64,000 nt of DNA from Streptomyces sp. MMG1121 (GTDB lineage Bacteria; Actinomycetota; Actinomycetes; Streptomycetales; Streptomycetaceae). This document shows, piece after piece, positions 36,797 to 45,805 of this stretch; positions within the stretch are counted from its first letter, which is position 1; every line of letters starts with the position of its first letter. The stretch covers positions 36,104 to 100,103 of the forward strand of contig NZ_LGDV01000188.1 in the NCBI RefSeq assembly GCF_001280015.1, written 5' to 3'. The position numbers and the translations under genes were made by a program. Under the pieces are notes generated by a model. The model made no database searches, was not told the DNA's origin, and worked only from the letters and a program-made list of their open reading frames with translations.

Positions 36797-37645
36797 CTAT
36801 GCGGCGAGCTGCCGGGCGGCGGCCTCGACGGTCTGCTCCAGCAGCGTGGCGATCGTCATGGGCCCGACACCGCCCGGCACCGGCGTGATCAGCGAGGCCC
36901 GTTCCACGGCCGAGCCGAAGTCGACGTCGCCGACGTTGCCCGGGTTGTAGCCCGCGTCGATCACGACCGCGCCGGGCTTGACGTCCTGCCCGCGGATCAG
37001 CCGGGGCCGGCCGACGGCGGCGACGACGATGTCGGCCTCACGGACGGCCGCCGACAGGTCCCGGGTGCGCGAGTGGCAGTAGGTCACGGTGGCGTCCCGG
37101 GACAGGAGCAGCATGCCCACGGGCTTGCCGAGGATCGCGCTGCGGCCGACGACCACGGCGCGCTTGCCGGCCGGGTCGACGCCGTACTCGTCCAGCAGCC
37201 GCATGATCCCGCCGGGTGTGCAGGAGACGAAGCCCGGCAGGCCGAAGCTCATCGTCGCGAAGGAGGCGAAGGTGACCCCGTCGACGTCCTTCTCGGGCGC
37301 GATCGCCTCGAACGCCGCCCGCTCGTCGACATGGTCACCGACCGGGTGCTGGAGCAGGATGCCGTGCACGGCCGGGTCGGCGGACAACTCCCTTAGGGTG
37401 CCCACGAGTTCGGCGGTGCTCGTGGTCGCGGGCAGCGCCACGTGGCGGGAGGCGACACCCGCCTTGCGGCAGCGGTTCTGCTTCATACGGACGTAGGTCA
37501 CGGACGCCGGGTCCTCGCCGACCAGCACGGTCGCGAGACACGGCGTCACACCGGTCCGCGCGGTGAGTTCGGCGGCCTTGTGCGCGCTCTGCTCGACGGT
37601 ACGGCGGGCGAGGGCGGTGCCGTCCATGAGACGGGCCTGGGTCAT
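36797..37645 (-). CDS. folD: Bifunctional methylene-THF dehydrogenase/cyclohydrolase
   Basis: A 282-residue FolD. Substrate residues lie in SVTYVRMKQNRCRKAG (Tyr and Lys of the YxxxK motif). The family signatures ILLQHPVGDHVDE, PEKDVDGV and VVGRSAILGKPV are visible, with ITPVPGGVGPMTIATLL at the C-terminus. It interconverts methylene-, methenyl- and formyl-tetrahydrofolate for purine, Met and formate metabolism. The ATG at 37645 has AGGAG upstream. It is converging with the sigma-partner gene and not in an evident operon. Confidence 0.96.
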   Translation of the reverse strand: MTQARLMDGTALARRTVEQSAHKAAELTARTGVTPCLATVLVGEDPASVTYVRMKQNRCRKAGVASRHVALPATTSTAELVGTLRELSADPAVHGILLQHPVGDHVDERAAFEAIAPEKDVDGVTFASFATMSFGLPGFVSCTPGGIMRLLDEYGVDPAGKRAVVVGRSAILGKPVGMLLLSRDATVTYCHSRTRDLSAAVREADIVVAAVGRPRLIRGQDVKPGAVVIDAGYNPGNVGDVDFGSAVERASLITPVPGGVGPMTIATLLEQTVEAAARQLAA

Positions 37646-37914
37646 GCTGCACACTCCTGAGCGGATCGACTCTCTCGCCCAGGCGCGCGGCATCCACCAC
37701 GGACCGCTCCCCGGTGGTACTCCACCTCAGCGCCAGTCACGGCCCGCGTACAGCGTAGCCGAGCGCGCGTACGACCCCGTCCCCGGCGGTGGCCGGGTGC
37801 GGCTCAGCGGTGCCGGCAGTGCCGGGTGCGCGGCACGGGGTGCGGGCGCGCGGCCCTCAGCAGCGCACGCACCGACCGCAGCCGTATCCCTCCCAGGCTC
37901 GCGCGGGCAGAGAA

Positions 37915-37945
37915 GGTCCAGGTCAGCCTGGAGGTGACCTGGACC
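37915..37945. terminator. Perfect 11-bp inverted repeat downstream of the NTF2-like gene
   Basis: GGTCCAGGTCA and TGACCTGGACC flank a 9-nt loop (GCCTGGAGG). GAGAAGG and CCTTCTC extend the symmetry outside with a bulge. It lies 42 bp after the 3' end of the NTF2-like gene (minus strand), where a terminator would be expected. An operator is an alternative. The rest of 37646-37986 shows no gene. Confidence 0.65.
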
Positions 37946-37986
37946 CTCGCCCTTCTCCTTCCGCCGCCTGCCACGCCGGGGTGCAC

Positions 37987-38352
37987 CTACTCGTCCCAGG
38001 CCTGGATGATCAGCTGGTCGGCGATCTTGCCGTCGCGCAACGTGACCATCGACTCGGCGAGGACCCGGGTGCCGTCCCCGTACTGACAGGTCTCGGTGAA
38101 GGCGACGTGGTCGCCCTGGAGGACGCACTGGTCCAGCTTGTGCGTCATGTCGCGGCTGTAGATGTCGTCCAGCAACTCGGCGATCTGGCCCCGGCCGTGC
38201 AGGACGGTGGGATGGCTGGGCTGGTTGTTGTGGTCGACGATCCGGATCCGAGCGTCGTCGGCGTAGAGCGCGAGCAGGGTGTTGCCGGTGTTCCCTTCTA
38301 CGCCCCGGCGCAGTGTCTCGGTGTCGAAGGCGGAACCTGTCGCGGTGCCCAT
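37987..38352 (-). CDS. SnoaL/NTF2-like protein
   Basis: A 121-residue NTF2-fold protein. It has the N-terminal helix with NTLLALYADDARIRIVDHN and the curved sheet segments HVAFTETCQYGDGTRV and VTLRDGKIADQLIIQAWDE. This group includes small enzymes and ligand-binding proteins with a conical pocket. No catalytic pair is certain. The ATG at 38352 has AGGAGG upstream on its strand. Confidence 0.88.
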   Translation of the reverse strand: MGTATGSAFDTETLRRGVEGNTGNTLLALYADDARIRIVDHNNQPSHPTVLHGRGQIAELLDDIYSRDMTHKLDQCVLQGDHVAFTETCQYGDGTRVLAESMVTLRDGKIADQLIIQAWDE

Positions 38353-39005
38353 GGTGACCTCCTTCAGGCGCCCGCGGCCCGGCGAGGAGCGGACCGCGCG
38401 GCCCCCACTCTTCGAGACTCCTCCGGCCCGGCGGCCACGGCAAGCGCAGTCGGCGGGGCCGCGTCACGGGTGAGCGCGGTCCGCCGCCCGAGTCCGGCCG
38501 GGGCCCGGGGCCGTTGCCGGGGCGTGATCCCCACACGACGTATCGTCGCCGCCCTCGGCCTCCCCGCCGGGGTCACGGGCTGCCGCCCCGCTGGTGACCG
38601 CGGCCGGCGCGAGCGCAGCGAACACGGGGAGACCGACCCCGTCACCACGCTCGACGCGCTCGCCGTCAGCGACATCCCCGCCGCGCACAGGGCGCGGGTC
38701 CCGCGCGTTTCGAAGCGGATCCGCGCGCTGAACCGGATCGATCAACTGAACGAACTGCACCAGGTCACCGGCCTCGCGGCCCCCGCGACGGGCCTGCTGC
38801 CGGCCGTCGAGGCCTGACCCCCCGGCCGGGACGGCACCCCCGGCCGGGGCACGACGAGGGCCGTTCCCCGAGGGAGCGGCCCTCGCGGCCGTCAGCCCTC
38901 ACGGCGGCGCGGCCGTCACGTCGGTGCGGCCCGCACCACCGTACGTCCCATCCCGTACGAACCACCCCGTACGAACCACCCCGCACGGGCCTCCCCGTAC
39001 GACCC
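38353..39005 (+). other. Gene-poor region with one possible fragment
   Basis: About 650 bp. Near the middle (38640-38817, plus strand) a frame encodes SDIPAAHRARVPRVSKRIRA and then NRIDQLNELHQVTG before stopping at 38817. It looks protein-like but has no start codon with a ribosome site in frame, so it may be the tail of a lost gene. 38900-39005 is rich in GTACGAACC-like repeats. I see nothing else. Confidence 0.3.
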
Positions 39006-39785
39006 TCACCTCTGCCCTGCCCCGCAATCCTTGTCCGGCCCCGTCCGCAGCACCGGCCAGTCCCGGGACAGCGCGAACGCCGAGACCGCGGCGGCCGGCA
39101 GGCAGTGGGGGAGCAGGTGGACGAGCACGTCGCCCGCGCCCAGTTCCAGCCAGGTGCGGACCCCGTCGCGGTGCAGCACACCGGCCGTGTCCGCGAAGCG
39201 CAGCGGGGTGCGCCGTACCCAGAACCCCGGCTCGGCCGTCTCGGCACCCACCGGGCGGGCGGCGAAGTCGCAGACGAGCGGGAGGCGCGGGGCACGAGGG
39301 TGCAGGGTGGCGAGTGTGCGGCCGTAGGCGCCGAGGATGCCGTCCGTGCCGGGGCACCCCGGTGCCGGGTCGGGCAGCGCGCCCAGCAGCCGGGCCAGGG
39401 TACCGACCGCGTGACACGCGTCCGCCAGGCAGAAGACGCCCGCGGCGTACGCGGCGGCCATCCGCCCGGCCGCCTGTCCGTAGACCACGTCCGGCAGGAC
39501 GCCCCAGCTGTCCAGCAGCCGGTACTGCGCCACCTGCAGCGCGAAGAGCGCCGGACCGGCGTACGACACCCGGTCCAGCAGCGCCGCCGTACGCGTGCCG
39601 TCGGCCGCGAACATCACGCAGGCCAGCGGAAGTTCGAGGTACGGGTCGAGGCGCGCGCAGATGTCGTCCAGCGTCTCGGCGAACACCGGGAACTCCGCCC
39701 GGAGTTCACGACCGGTTCCGGGCCGTGGCGAGGCACCGGCCGAGAACAGGAATGCGGTACGTCCAGTGCGGCCGTCAAGGGGCAT
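39006..39785 (-). CDS. Acyltransferase-fold protein lacking the active-site serine
   Basis: A 259-residue standalone protein resembling PKS/FabD acyltransferase domains. The N-terminal AFLFSAGAS stands for the usual FLFPGQGSQ. The nucleophile motif GHSxGE reads GQAAGR at residues 103-108, so His, Ser and Glu are all replaced. The later pattern (FAARPVG, FWVRRTPLRFADT, WLELGAGDVL) keeps the family order. It cannot transfer acyl groups by the normal serine mechanism. It may be a binding or regulatory protein or a gene on its way out. There is no neighbouring PKS. Confidence 0.85.
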   Translation of the reverse strand: MPLDGRTGRTAFLFSAGASPRPGTGRELRAEFPVFAETLDDICARLDPYLELPLACVMFAADGTRTAALLDRVSYAGPALFALQVAQYRLLDSWGVLPDVVYGQAAGRMAAAYAAGVFCLADACHAVGTLARLLGALPDPAPGCPGTDGILGAYGRTLATLHPRAPRLPLVCDFAARPVGAETAEPGFWVRRTPLRFADTAGVLHRDGVRTWLELGAGDVLVHLLPHCLPAAAVSAFALSRDWPVLRTGPDKDCGAGQR

Positions 39786-40007
39786 GCCCCCATTGAGGCA
39801 CGGCCGGGCGGGGTGCCCACACCAGGCAGACTCCCACACCCTGCAAAAAAATTACCATCATGGAATGACCATTTCCGGTCAGATACCGGTGCAGTTCGCG
39901 CAGTGCGGCCCGCCGGAAAGATCCACGGTCATCGCCGTGGTCCGTCCCGCTACCGATCGGTCGCGCGTAGGGTCGGCAGGGAAGGCAACCGATGAAGGGA
40001 CCAGGCC

Positions 40008-41096
40008 ATGGCGCAGGAAGTACGCGGCGTGATCGCACCGGGGAAGGACGAGCCCGTACGGGTCGAGACGATCGTGGTGCCGGACCCCGGGCCCGGCGAG
40101 GCCGTGGTACGCGTCCAGGCCTGCGGGGTCTGTCATACCGACCTGCACTACAAGCAGGGCGGCATCTCGGACGACTTCCCCTTCCTCCTCGGCCACGAGG
40201 CCGCCGGCGTGGTGGAGTCGGTCGGTGAGGGCGTCACCGGTCTTTCACCCGGTGACTTCGTCGTCCTCAACTGGCGGGCCGTCTGCGGCAGCTGCCGCGC
40301 CTGTCTGCGCGGCAAGCCCTGGTACTGCTTCAACACCCACAACGCCCGGCAGAAGATGACCCTCGCGGCCACCGGGCAGGAACTCTCCCCGGCCCTCGGG
40401 ATCGGCGCGTTCGCCGAGAAGACGCTCGTCGCCGCCGGCCAGTGCACCAAGGTCGACCCGGCAGTCTCCCCGGCGGTCGCCGGTCTGCTGGGCTGCGGGG
40501 TCATGGCCGGGATCGGCGCGGCCATCAACACCGGTGGCGTCGGCCGGGGCGACTCCGTCGCCGTCATCGGCTGCGGCGGTGTCGGGGACGCGGCCGTCGC
40601 CGGGGCGAACCTCGCCGGTGCGGCGAAGATCATCGCCGTGGACATCGACGACCGCAAGCTCGCCACGGCCCGTACCCTGGGCGCCACCCACACCGTCAAC
40701 TCCAAGGAGACCGACCCCGTCGAGGCGATCCGCGAGCTGACCGGCGGATTCGGTGCCGACGTCGTCATCGAGGCCGTCGGCCGCCCGGAGACGTACCAGC
40801 AGGCCTTCTACGCCCGCGACCTCGCCGGCACCGTCGTCCTCGTCGGCGTCCCCACCCCCGAGATGAAGCTCGAACTGCCCCTGCTGGACGTCTTCGGCCG
40901 CGGCGGCGCCCTGAAGTCCTCCTGGTACGGCGACTGCCTGCCCTCCCGTGACTTCCCCATGCTGATCGACCTGCACCTGCAAGGCCGGCTGCCGCTCGAC
41001 GCGTTCGTCACCGAGACCATCGGACTGGACGAGGTGGAGAAGGCGTTCGAGCGGATGCACCACGGCGACGTGCTGCGCTCGGTGGTGGTGCTGTGA
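40008..41096 (+). CDS. mscR: S-(hydroxymethyl)mycothiol dehydrogenase
   Basis: A 362-residue class III-type zinc alcohol dehydrogenase. Catalytic zinc ligands lie in ACGVCHTD and LGHEAAG. Structural zinc Cys residues lie in [15 protein letters not shown]. The NAD motif is [11 protein letters not shown]. The sequence matches mycothiol-dependent formaldehyde dehydrogenases (MscR), which oxidise S-hydroxymethyl-mycothiol. Promoter-like TAGGGT and a palindrome ACCGATCGGT (39951-39960) stand upstream. The next gene starts on its stop codon, giving a two-gene detoxification operon. Confidence 0.93.
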   Translation: MAQEVRGVIAPGKDEPVRVETIVVPDPGPGEAVVRVQACGVCHTDLHYKQGGISDDFPFLLGHEAAGVVESVGEGVTGLSPGDFVVLNWRAVCGSCRACLRGKPWYCFNTHNARQKMTLAATGQELSPALGIGAFAEKTLVAAGQCTKVDPAVSPAVAGLLGCGVMAGIGAAINTGGVGRGDSVAVIGCGGVGDAAVAGANLAGAAKIIAVDIDDRKLATARTLGATHTVNSKETDPVEAIRELTGGFGADVVIEAVGRPETYQQAFYARDLAGTVVLVGVPTPEMKLELPLLDVFGRGGALKSSWYGDCLPSRDFPMLIDLHLQGRLPLDAFVTETIGLDEVEKAFERMHHGDVLRSVVVL

Positions 41097-41725
41097 TGAC
41101 CGTCCGCATCGAACGCCTCGTCACCTCCGGGCAGTTCACCCTCGACGGCGGAACCTGGGACGTCGACAACAACGTCTGGCTGGTCGGCGACGACCACGAG
41201 GTGATCGTCATCGACGCCGCCCACGACGCCGAGGCCATCGCCCGCGCCGTCGGCGACCGTCGCCTCACCGCGATCGTGTGCACCCACGCCCACAACGACC
41301 ACATCGACGCGGCCCCCGCCCTCGCCGACCTCACCGGGGCCGTCATCTGGCTGCACCCCGACGACCTGCCGCTGTGGAAGCAGACCCACCCGGACCGCGA
41401 CCCCGACCGGCACCTCCTCGACGGCCAGGTCATCGAGGCGGCCGGGGCCGACCTGACCGTCCTGCACACCCCCGGGCACGCCCCCGGCGCCGTCTGCCTC
41501 CACGACCCCGGGCTCGGCGTCCTCTTCACCGGCGACACCCTGTTCCAGGGCGGCCCCGGCGCCACCGGACGCTCGTACTCCCACTTCCCGACGATCATCG
41601 ACTCCATCCGGGACAAGCTCCTCACCCTGCCCCCGCAGACCAAGGTCCTCACCGGACACGGCGAGTCCACGACCATCGGCGCCGAGGCACCCCACCTGGA
41701 GGAGTGGATCAAACGCGGGCACTGA
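41096..41725 (+). CDS. MBL-fold metallo-hydrolase linked to mscR
   Basis: A 209-residue metallo-beta-lactamase-fold enzyme. The metal motif THAHNDHID, then TPGHAPG, FTGDTLF and TGHGEST are all present, as in glyoxalase II-like hydrolases. The start overlaps the mscR stop (TGATG; GTG 41093 is an alternative). In actinobacteria this pair is conserved, and the hydrolase probably releases mycothiol from the formyl- or acyl-mycothiol thioester made by MscR. Confidence 0.92.
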   Translation: MTVRIERLVTSGQFTLDGGTWDVDNNVWLVGDDHEVIVIDAAHDAEAIARAVGDRRLTAIVCTHAHNDHIDAAPALADLTGAVIWLHPDDLPLWKQTHPDRDPDRHLLDGQVIEAAGADLTVLHTPGHAPGAVCLHDPGLGVLFTGDTLFQGGPGATGRSYSHFPTIIDSIRDKLLTLPPQTKVLTGHGESTTIGAEAPHLEEWIKRGH

Positions 41726-41752
41726 GCCCCGTACACCCGTACGATCACGATC

Positions 41753-42121
41753 ATGACCACGAACACGCTGGAGACCCTGCACGGCACACGCGTCCTGCGC
41801 TGCGCACCCGACGGCCCCGCGCTGGACGGCGAGCGCGCGGCGCTGGACCTCATCGGCGACGCCTTCGGCCAGGAGGCGGAGCTGGTCGTGGTCCCGGTGC
41901 AGCGGGTGGCGGACGAGTTCTTCCGGCTGCGCTCCGGTGTCGCCGGCGATGTCGTGCAGAAGTTCGTGACCTACCGGCTGCGGCTCGCCGTCCTCGGCGA
42001 CATCGCGGCCCACGTCGAGGCGAGCGACGCCCTGCGGGACTTCGTCTACGAGTCCAACCAGGGCGGCCAGCTCTGGTTCGTCGCGGACGCGGCCGAGCTG
42101 GACGGGCGACTGCGCAGGTAA
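41753..42121 (+). CDS. DUF4180 protein
   Basis: A 122-residue protein of the DUF4180 family, with the typical LDLIGDAFGQEAELVVVPVQR and the C-terminal DFVYESNQGGQLWFV. Function unknown. The ATG lies 7 nt after a TACGAT -10-like box with no ribosome site, so the mRNA is probably leaderless. It is 27 bp after the metallo-hydrolase but seems to have its own promoter. Confidence 0.88.
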   Translation: MTTNTLETLHGTRVLRCAPDGPALDGERAALDLIGDAFGQEAELVVVPVQRVADEFFRLRSGVAGDVVQKFVTYRLRLAVLGDIAAHVEASDALRDFVYESNQGGQLWFVADAAELDGRLRR

Positions 42122-42194
42122 TACCGACAGAAGACGTCGGGTTTCCCGGTGAGTGTGGTGGACGACAGCAGTCGCACCGCACAGGAGGCCGGAC

Positions 42195-43109
42195 ATGTCA
42201 GGACCGCTACAGGGCAAGGTGGCGCTGGTCGCCGGGGCGACCCGGGGCGCCGGACGCGGCATCGCCGTGGAACTCGGCGCGGCCGGCGCCACCGTCTACG
42301 CCACCGGCCGCAGCACCCGCGCCCGACGCTCCGAGTACGACCGCCCCGAGACGATCGAGGACACCGCCGACCTCGTCACCGCAGCCGGCGGACAGGGCAT
42401 CGCCGTACCCGTCGACCACCTGGACCACCGCGCCGTACGCGCCCTGGTGGACCGGATCGCGGACGAACAGGGCCGCCTCGACCTCCTCGTCAACGACATC
42501 TGGGGCGGCGAGAAACTCTTCGAGTGGGACACCCCGCTCTGGGAGCACGATCTCGACAACGGGCTCAGGCTCCTCCGGCTCGCCGTCGAGACACACGCCG
42601 TGACCAGCCACTACGCGCTGCCCCTGCTGCTGCGCCGGCCCGGCGGACTGGTCGTGGAGGTCACGGACGGCACCGCGGACCACAACCGCGACACCTACCG
42701 CGTGAACTTCTTCTACGACCTCGCCAAGAGCTCCGTCCTGCGCATGGCCTTCGCCCTCGGCCACGAGCTGGGCCCGCGCGGTGCCACCGCCGTCGCGCTC
42801 ACCCCGGGCTGGCTGCGCTCGGAGCTGATGCTCGACGGCTACGGCGTCCGCGAGGACAACTGGCGCGACGCCCTGGCGAAGGAGCCGCACTTCGCCATCT
42901 CCGAGACCCCGCACTACGTCGGTCGTGCGGTCGCCGCGCTGGCCGCCGACCCCGGCGTGGCCCGCTTCAACGGACAGTCGCTCTCCAGCGGCGGACTCGC
43001 GCCGGTGTACGGCTTCACCGACCTCGACGGCAGCCGCCCCGACGCCTGGCGGTATCTGGTCGAGGTGCAGGACGCGGGCAAGCCCGCGGACGTCAGCGGG
43101 TACCGGTGA
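42195..43109 (+). CDS. SDR-family oxidoreductase
   Basis: A 304-residue short-chain dehydrogenase. The cofactor motif is AGATRGAGRG (residues 14-23), with Arg in YATGRSTR favouring NADPH. The usual NAG motif is NDI (LLVNDIWGG). The catalytic Tyr and Lys are in FFYDLAKSS. The catalytic Ser position reads VTDGTAD, with Thr possible. This matches a distinct DHRS1-like SDR group. ATG 42195 has AGGAGG upstream. It is transcribed with the neighbouring genes or from its own promoter. Confidence 0.9.
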   Translation: MSGPLQGKVALVAGATRGAGRGIAVELGAAGATVYATGRSTRARRSEYDRPETIEDTADLVTAAGGQGIAVPVDHLDHRAVRALVDRIADEQGRLDLLVNDIWGGEKLFEWDTPLWEHDLDNGLRLLRLAVETHAVTSHYALPLLLRRPGGLVVEVTDGTADHNRDTYRVNFFYDLAKSSVLRMAFALGHELGPRGATAVALTPGWLRSELMLDGYGVREDNWRDALAKEPHFAISETPHYVGRAVAALAADPGVARFNGQSLSSGGLAPVYGFTDLDGSRPDAWRYLVEVQDAGKPADVSGYR

Positions 43110-43137
43110 TCCGGTCCCGCCGTACCCGGTGAAACGG

Positions 43138-43151
43138 CGGCCCGCGGGCCG
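43138..43151. promoter_or_regulatory. 14-bp perfect palindrome before an SDR gene
   Basis: CGGCCCGCGGGCCG lies 13 bp upstream of the SDR ATG at 43164 and next to a TACCGT -10-like element (43152-43157). Its place over the presumed promoter suggests an operator or a hairpin. Such GC palindromes can also arise by chance in this DNA. Confidence 0.4.
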
Positions 43152-43163
43152 TACCGTCGGCCC

Positions 43164-43952
43164 ATGACCGATCACACCCGCTTCGCCGGACACGGAGTAC
43201 TCGTCACGGGCGCGGCCCGCGGTATCGGCGCGGCCGTCGCCCGGCGGCTCGCCGAGGAGGGCGGCCGCGTCCTGGTGACCGACCGGCACCTGCCCGAGGC
43301 GGCGCGGACCGCCGCCGGCTTGCGTCAACAGGGCTTCGCCGCACAGGCGTTGGCGTGCGACGTGGCCGACCGGACCACCGTGGAGGCGGCCGTGGCGCAC
43401 ACCGTCGCAGAGTTCGGCTCGCTCGACGTACTGGTCAACTGCGCCGCCCACTGCACGCCGGACGTCCCGCTGTTCGAGGACGACCCCGACGAGGGGTGGG
43501 CGCGCGACCTCGACATCACCCTCTCCGGCGTCCACCGTTGCTGCCGGGCCGCGCTGCCCCACCTCGCCGCCTCCGGGCGCGGGGCGATCGTCAGCATCAG
43601 CTCCGTCAACGGCCTGCAGGACTTCGGCAACCACGCCTACAGCGCCGCCAAGGCCGGCCTCGGCTCGCTCACCCGCACCCTGGCGGGGCACGCGGCGGCC
43701 CGGGGCGTGCGGGTGAACCTCGTGGTGCCGGGCACGGTCCGTACCTCGGCGTGGCAGGGACGCGACGACGAACTCGACGCCGTCCGGCCCCTGTACCCGC
43801 TGGGCCGCATCGGCGAGCCCGAGGACGTCGCCGCCGCGGTCGCCTTCCTCGCCTCCCGCGACGCCGCCTGGATCACCGGCACCACGTTGGTGGTCGACGG
43901 CGGCCTCACGGCGGTGAACACCGGTTTCCAAGCGGCCCTACGGCACCCTTGA
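43164..43952 (+). CDS. SDR-family oxidoreductase
   Basis: A 262-residue classical SDR with TGAARGIGAA (cofactor), NCAAH in place of NNAG, Ser in SISSVNGL, and Tyr/Lys in AYSAAKAGL. An Asp in VTDRH favours NAD(H). The substrate is unknown. A TACCGT element 6 nt before the ATG suggests a leaderless transcript. It converges with a LysR gene. Confidence 0.92.
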   Translation: MTDHTRFAGHGVLVTGAARGIGAAVARRLAEEGGRVLVTDRHLPEAARTAAGLRQQGFAAQALACDVADRTTVEAAVAHTVAEFGSLDVLVNCAAHCTPDVPLFEDDPDEGWARDLDITLSGVHRCCRAALPHLAASGRGAIVSISSVNGLQDFGNHAYSAAKAGLGSLTRTLAGHAAARGVRVNLVVPGTVRTSAWQGRDDELDAVRPLYPLGRIGEPEDVAAAVAFLASRDAAWITGTTLVVDGGLTAVNTGFQAALRHP

Positions 43953-44072
43953 GCCGTCGGCGGTGCAGTTCCCCGAGCGGCGCGGGGTCGTACCGGCACG
44001 CGACTGGGCCACATGGGCGCGAGCACCCCGCCTCGGGGCTGTACCCGGCAACGGCCGGACTCCCCAGGGCGC

Positions 44073-44972
44073 TTACCCGTCGCCCATTGCCTGCCGTAGC
44101 CGTCCCAGCAGTTCCCGCGCCGCCGGAGCCAGGGGGCCCTCCGTGCGCCAGGCCAGCGCCACCCGCCCGCGTGCGCCCGCGGCGGCGAGGCGCAGGGTGG
44201 CGAGGCCGGGCCGGGCACCGAGGCCGGGCAGGAGCGCCACGCCCAGGCCCCGGGCGGCCAGGCGGGCCAGGCCGTCCGGGGTCGCCGCCTCGAACGCGAT
44301 GTCCGGGCGGAAGCCGGCCTCGGCACACAGCCGTTCCAGGACGGCCCGCATCCCGGTCCCGCGCGGCAGGCCGATCAGCCGGTGCCCGCGCAGGGCCGCC
44401 GGCGCAACGGCGTCGGCGCCGTCGTACTCGAGCAGCAGGGGATGCCCGGGGGCGGCCGCCGCGACCAGCGGCTCGTCGATCACCACGTGCAGCGCGACAC
44501 CCGGCGGCAGTGCCTGGTCCGCGACGCCGATCACGGCGAGGTCCAGTTCGCCCCGGCGCAGCCCGGCCAGCATCCGGTCGGAGGTGTCCTCGGTGAGAGT
44601 GACCTCCACCCGAGGGTGGGCGTCGTGGAAGTCCGCCAGCTGGCCGGCCACGTCGAAGGCGTGCGCGAGGGTGCCGGGCACGAGACCGACGGCGACCCGG
44701 CCGCGCAGCAGGCCCGTGTACTCCTCCACCGTCTGCCGCACCCCGTCGACGGCCGCGAGCGCGGCCCGCGCGTACGGCAGTACGGCCTCACCCACCTCCG
44801 TCGGCCGCACCGAGCGACCCGACCGGTCCAGCAGCGGCTGCCCCAACTCCCGCTCCAGCTGCCGTATCTGCGCGCTCAGTCCCGGCTGGGCCAGATGCAG
44901 CCGCTCGGCGGCCCGGGTGAACCCGGCCTCCTCCACCACCGTCACGAAGTACCGCAGCTGCCTCAACTCCAT
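44073..44972 (-). CDS. LysR-family regulator
   Basis: A 299-residue LysR protein. The winged helix covers residues 1-60 (ELRQLRYFVTVVEEAGFTRA, QPGLSAQIRQLERELGQPLL). The rest is a periplasmic-binding-like effector domain. It is divergent from a mycothiol-type isomerase gene. The 70-bp gap has two ATCATG copies 23 bp apart that could be LysR boxes, so that gene is the best target candidate. Confidence 0.93.
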   Translation of the reverse strand: MELRQLRYFVTVVEEAGFTRAAERLHLAQPGLSAQIRQLERELGQPLLDRSGRSVRPTEVGEAVLPYARAALAAVDGVRQTVEEYTGLLRGRVAVGLVPGTLAHAFDVAGQLADFHDAHPRVEVTLTEDTSDRMLAGLRRGELDLAVIGVADQALPPGVALHVVIDEPLVAAAAPGHPLLLEYDGADAVAPAALRGHRLIGLPRGTGMRAVLERLCAEAGFRPDIAFEAATPDGLARLAARGLGVALLPGLGARPGLATLRLAAAGARGRVALAWRTEGPLAPAARELLGRLRQAMGDG

Positions 44973-45042
44973 AACGAATCATGCTAGATGGAAGACGGAT
45001 CATGTCTTGGACTTCCGGTTGCGGCCTCCCCACCCTGGAGGC

Positions 45043-45693
45043 ATGGGGAAAACAGCACACGGCACGGCGGACAGGGCTGCCACAGCCGCCGCCATCGCCG
45101 CCGAACGATGCGAACTGGCCGACTTTTTCGAGACGTTGACCCCCGCACAGTGGCAGGCGCCCAGCCTGTGCGCGGGCTGGCGGGTGCGGGAGGTCGTGGC
45201 GCACATGTCGATGGGGTTCCGGTACCCGACGGCGAAGGTGCTGCGGGAACTGGTCAAGGCGCGCGGCAGCCTGCACCGCATGACCGACCGGCTCGCCCGC
45301 CGGGACGCGGCCGCGCACCCGGACGCCGGACTCGCCGCCTTCCTGCGCACCCACGCGCACCATCCCTGGACGCCCCCGATCGGCGGCCTCGCCTCGGCCC
45401 TCGCCCACGACGTGGTCCACGGCCTGGACGTTATCGTCGCCCTCGGCCTGGACCGCGACGTGCCCGGCGACCGCCTGCGGATGCTCCTCGACGGCGTCGA
45501 CCCACGTGCCTTCCGGGTCTTCGGCACCGACCTCACCGGCGTACGGCTGTGCGCGGACGACCTCGACTGGACCTTCGGCACCGGCACGCCCCTGTACGGC
45601 CGTGGCCAGGACCTGCTGCTGGCCGCCTACGGCCGCAGACTCCCCGCCGGCCGGCTGCGCGGCGATGAAGTTCACCGTTTCGTCACAGCCTGA
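45043..45693 (+). CDS. Maleylpyruvate isomerase-family (DinB-like) protein
   Basis: A 216-residue protein of the mycothiol-dependent maleylpyruvate isomerase superfamily. The four-helix bundle has metal-ligand-like His residues in VVAHMSMGF and LAHDVVHGLD. The family transfers or isomerises with mycothiol, or binds metal for thiol chemistry. The ATG at 45043 follows GGAGGC. It is next to a LysR gene that likely controls it. Confidence 0.85.
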   Translation: MGKTAHGTADRAATAAAIAAERCELADFFETLTPAQWQAPSLCAGWRVREVVAHMSMGFRYPTAKVLRELVKARGSLHRMTDRLARRDAAAHPDAGLAAFLRTHAHHPWTPPIGGLASALAHDVVHGLDVIVALGLDRDVPGDRLRMLLDGVDPRAFRVFGTDLTGVRLCADDLDWTFGTGTPLYGRGQDLLLAAYGRRLPAGRLRGDEVHRFVTA

Positions 45694-45805
45694 CCGGAAC
45701 CACAACCCTCAACGCCCCGCACAGGTCTAGTAGTCCGAGTTCGTGGGAATCGCGCAGAAAGCGCCCGGGACCGATCCCGGGCGGCAAGGGGAGAAGGGGA
45801 GACAT

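Noticed and set aside
38900..39005. GTACGAACC-type short repeats as a CRISPR-like array
   Set aside because: Units are short, irregular and without spacers of constant length.
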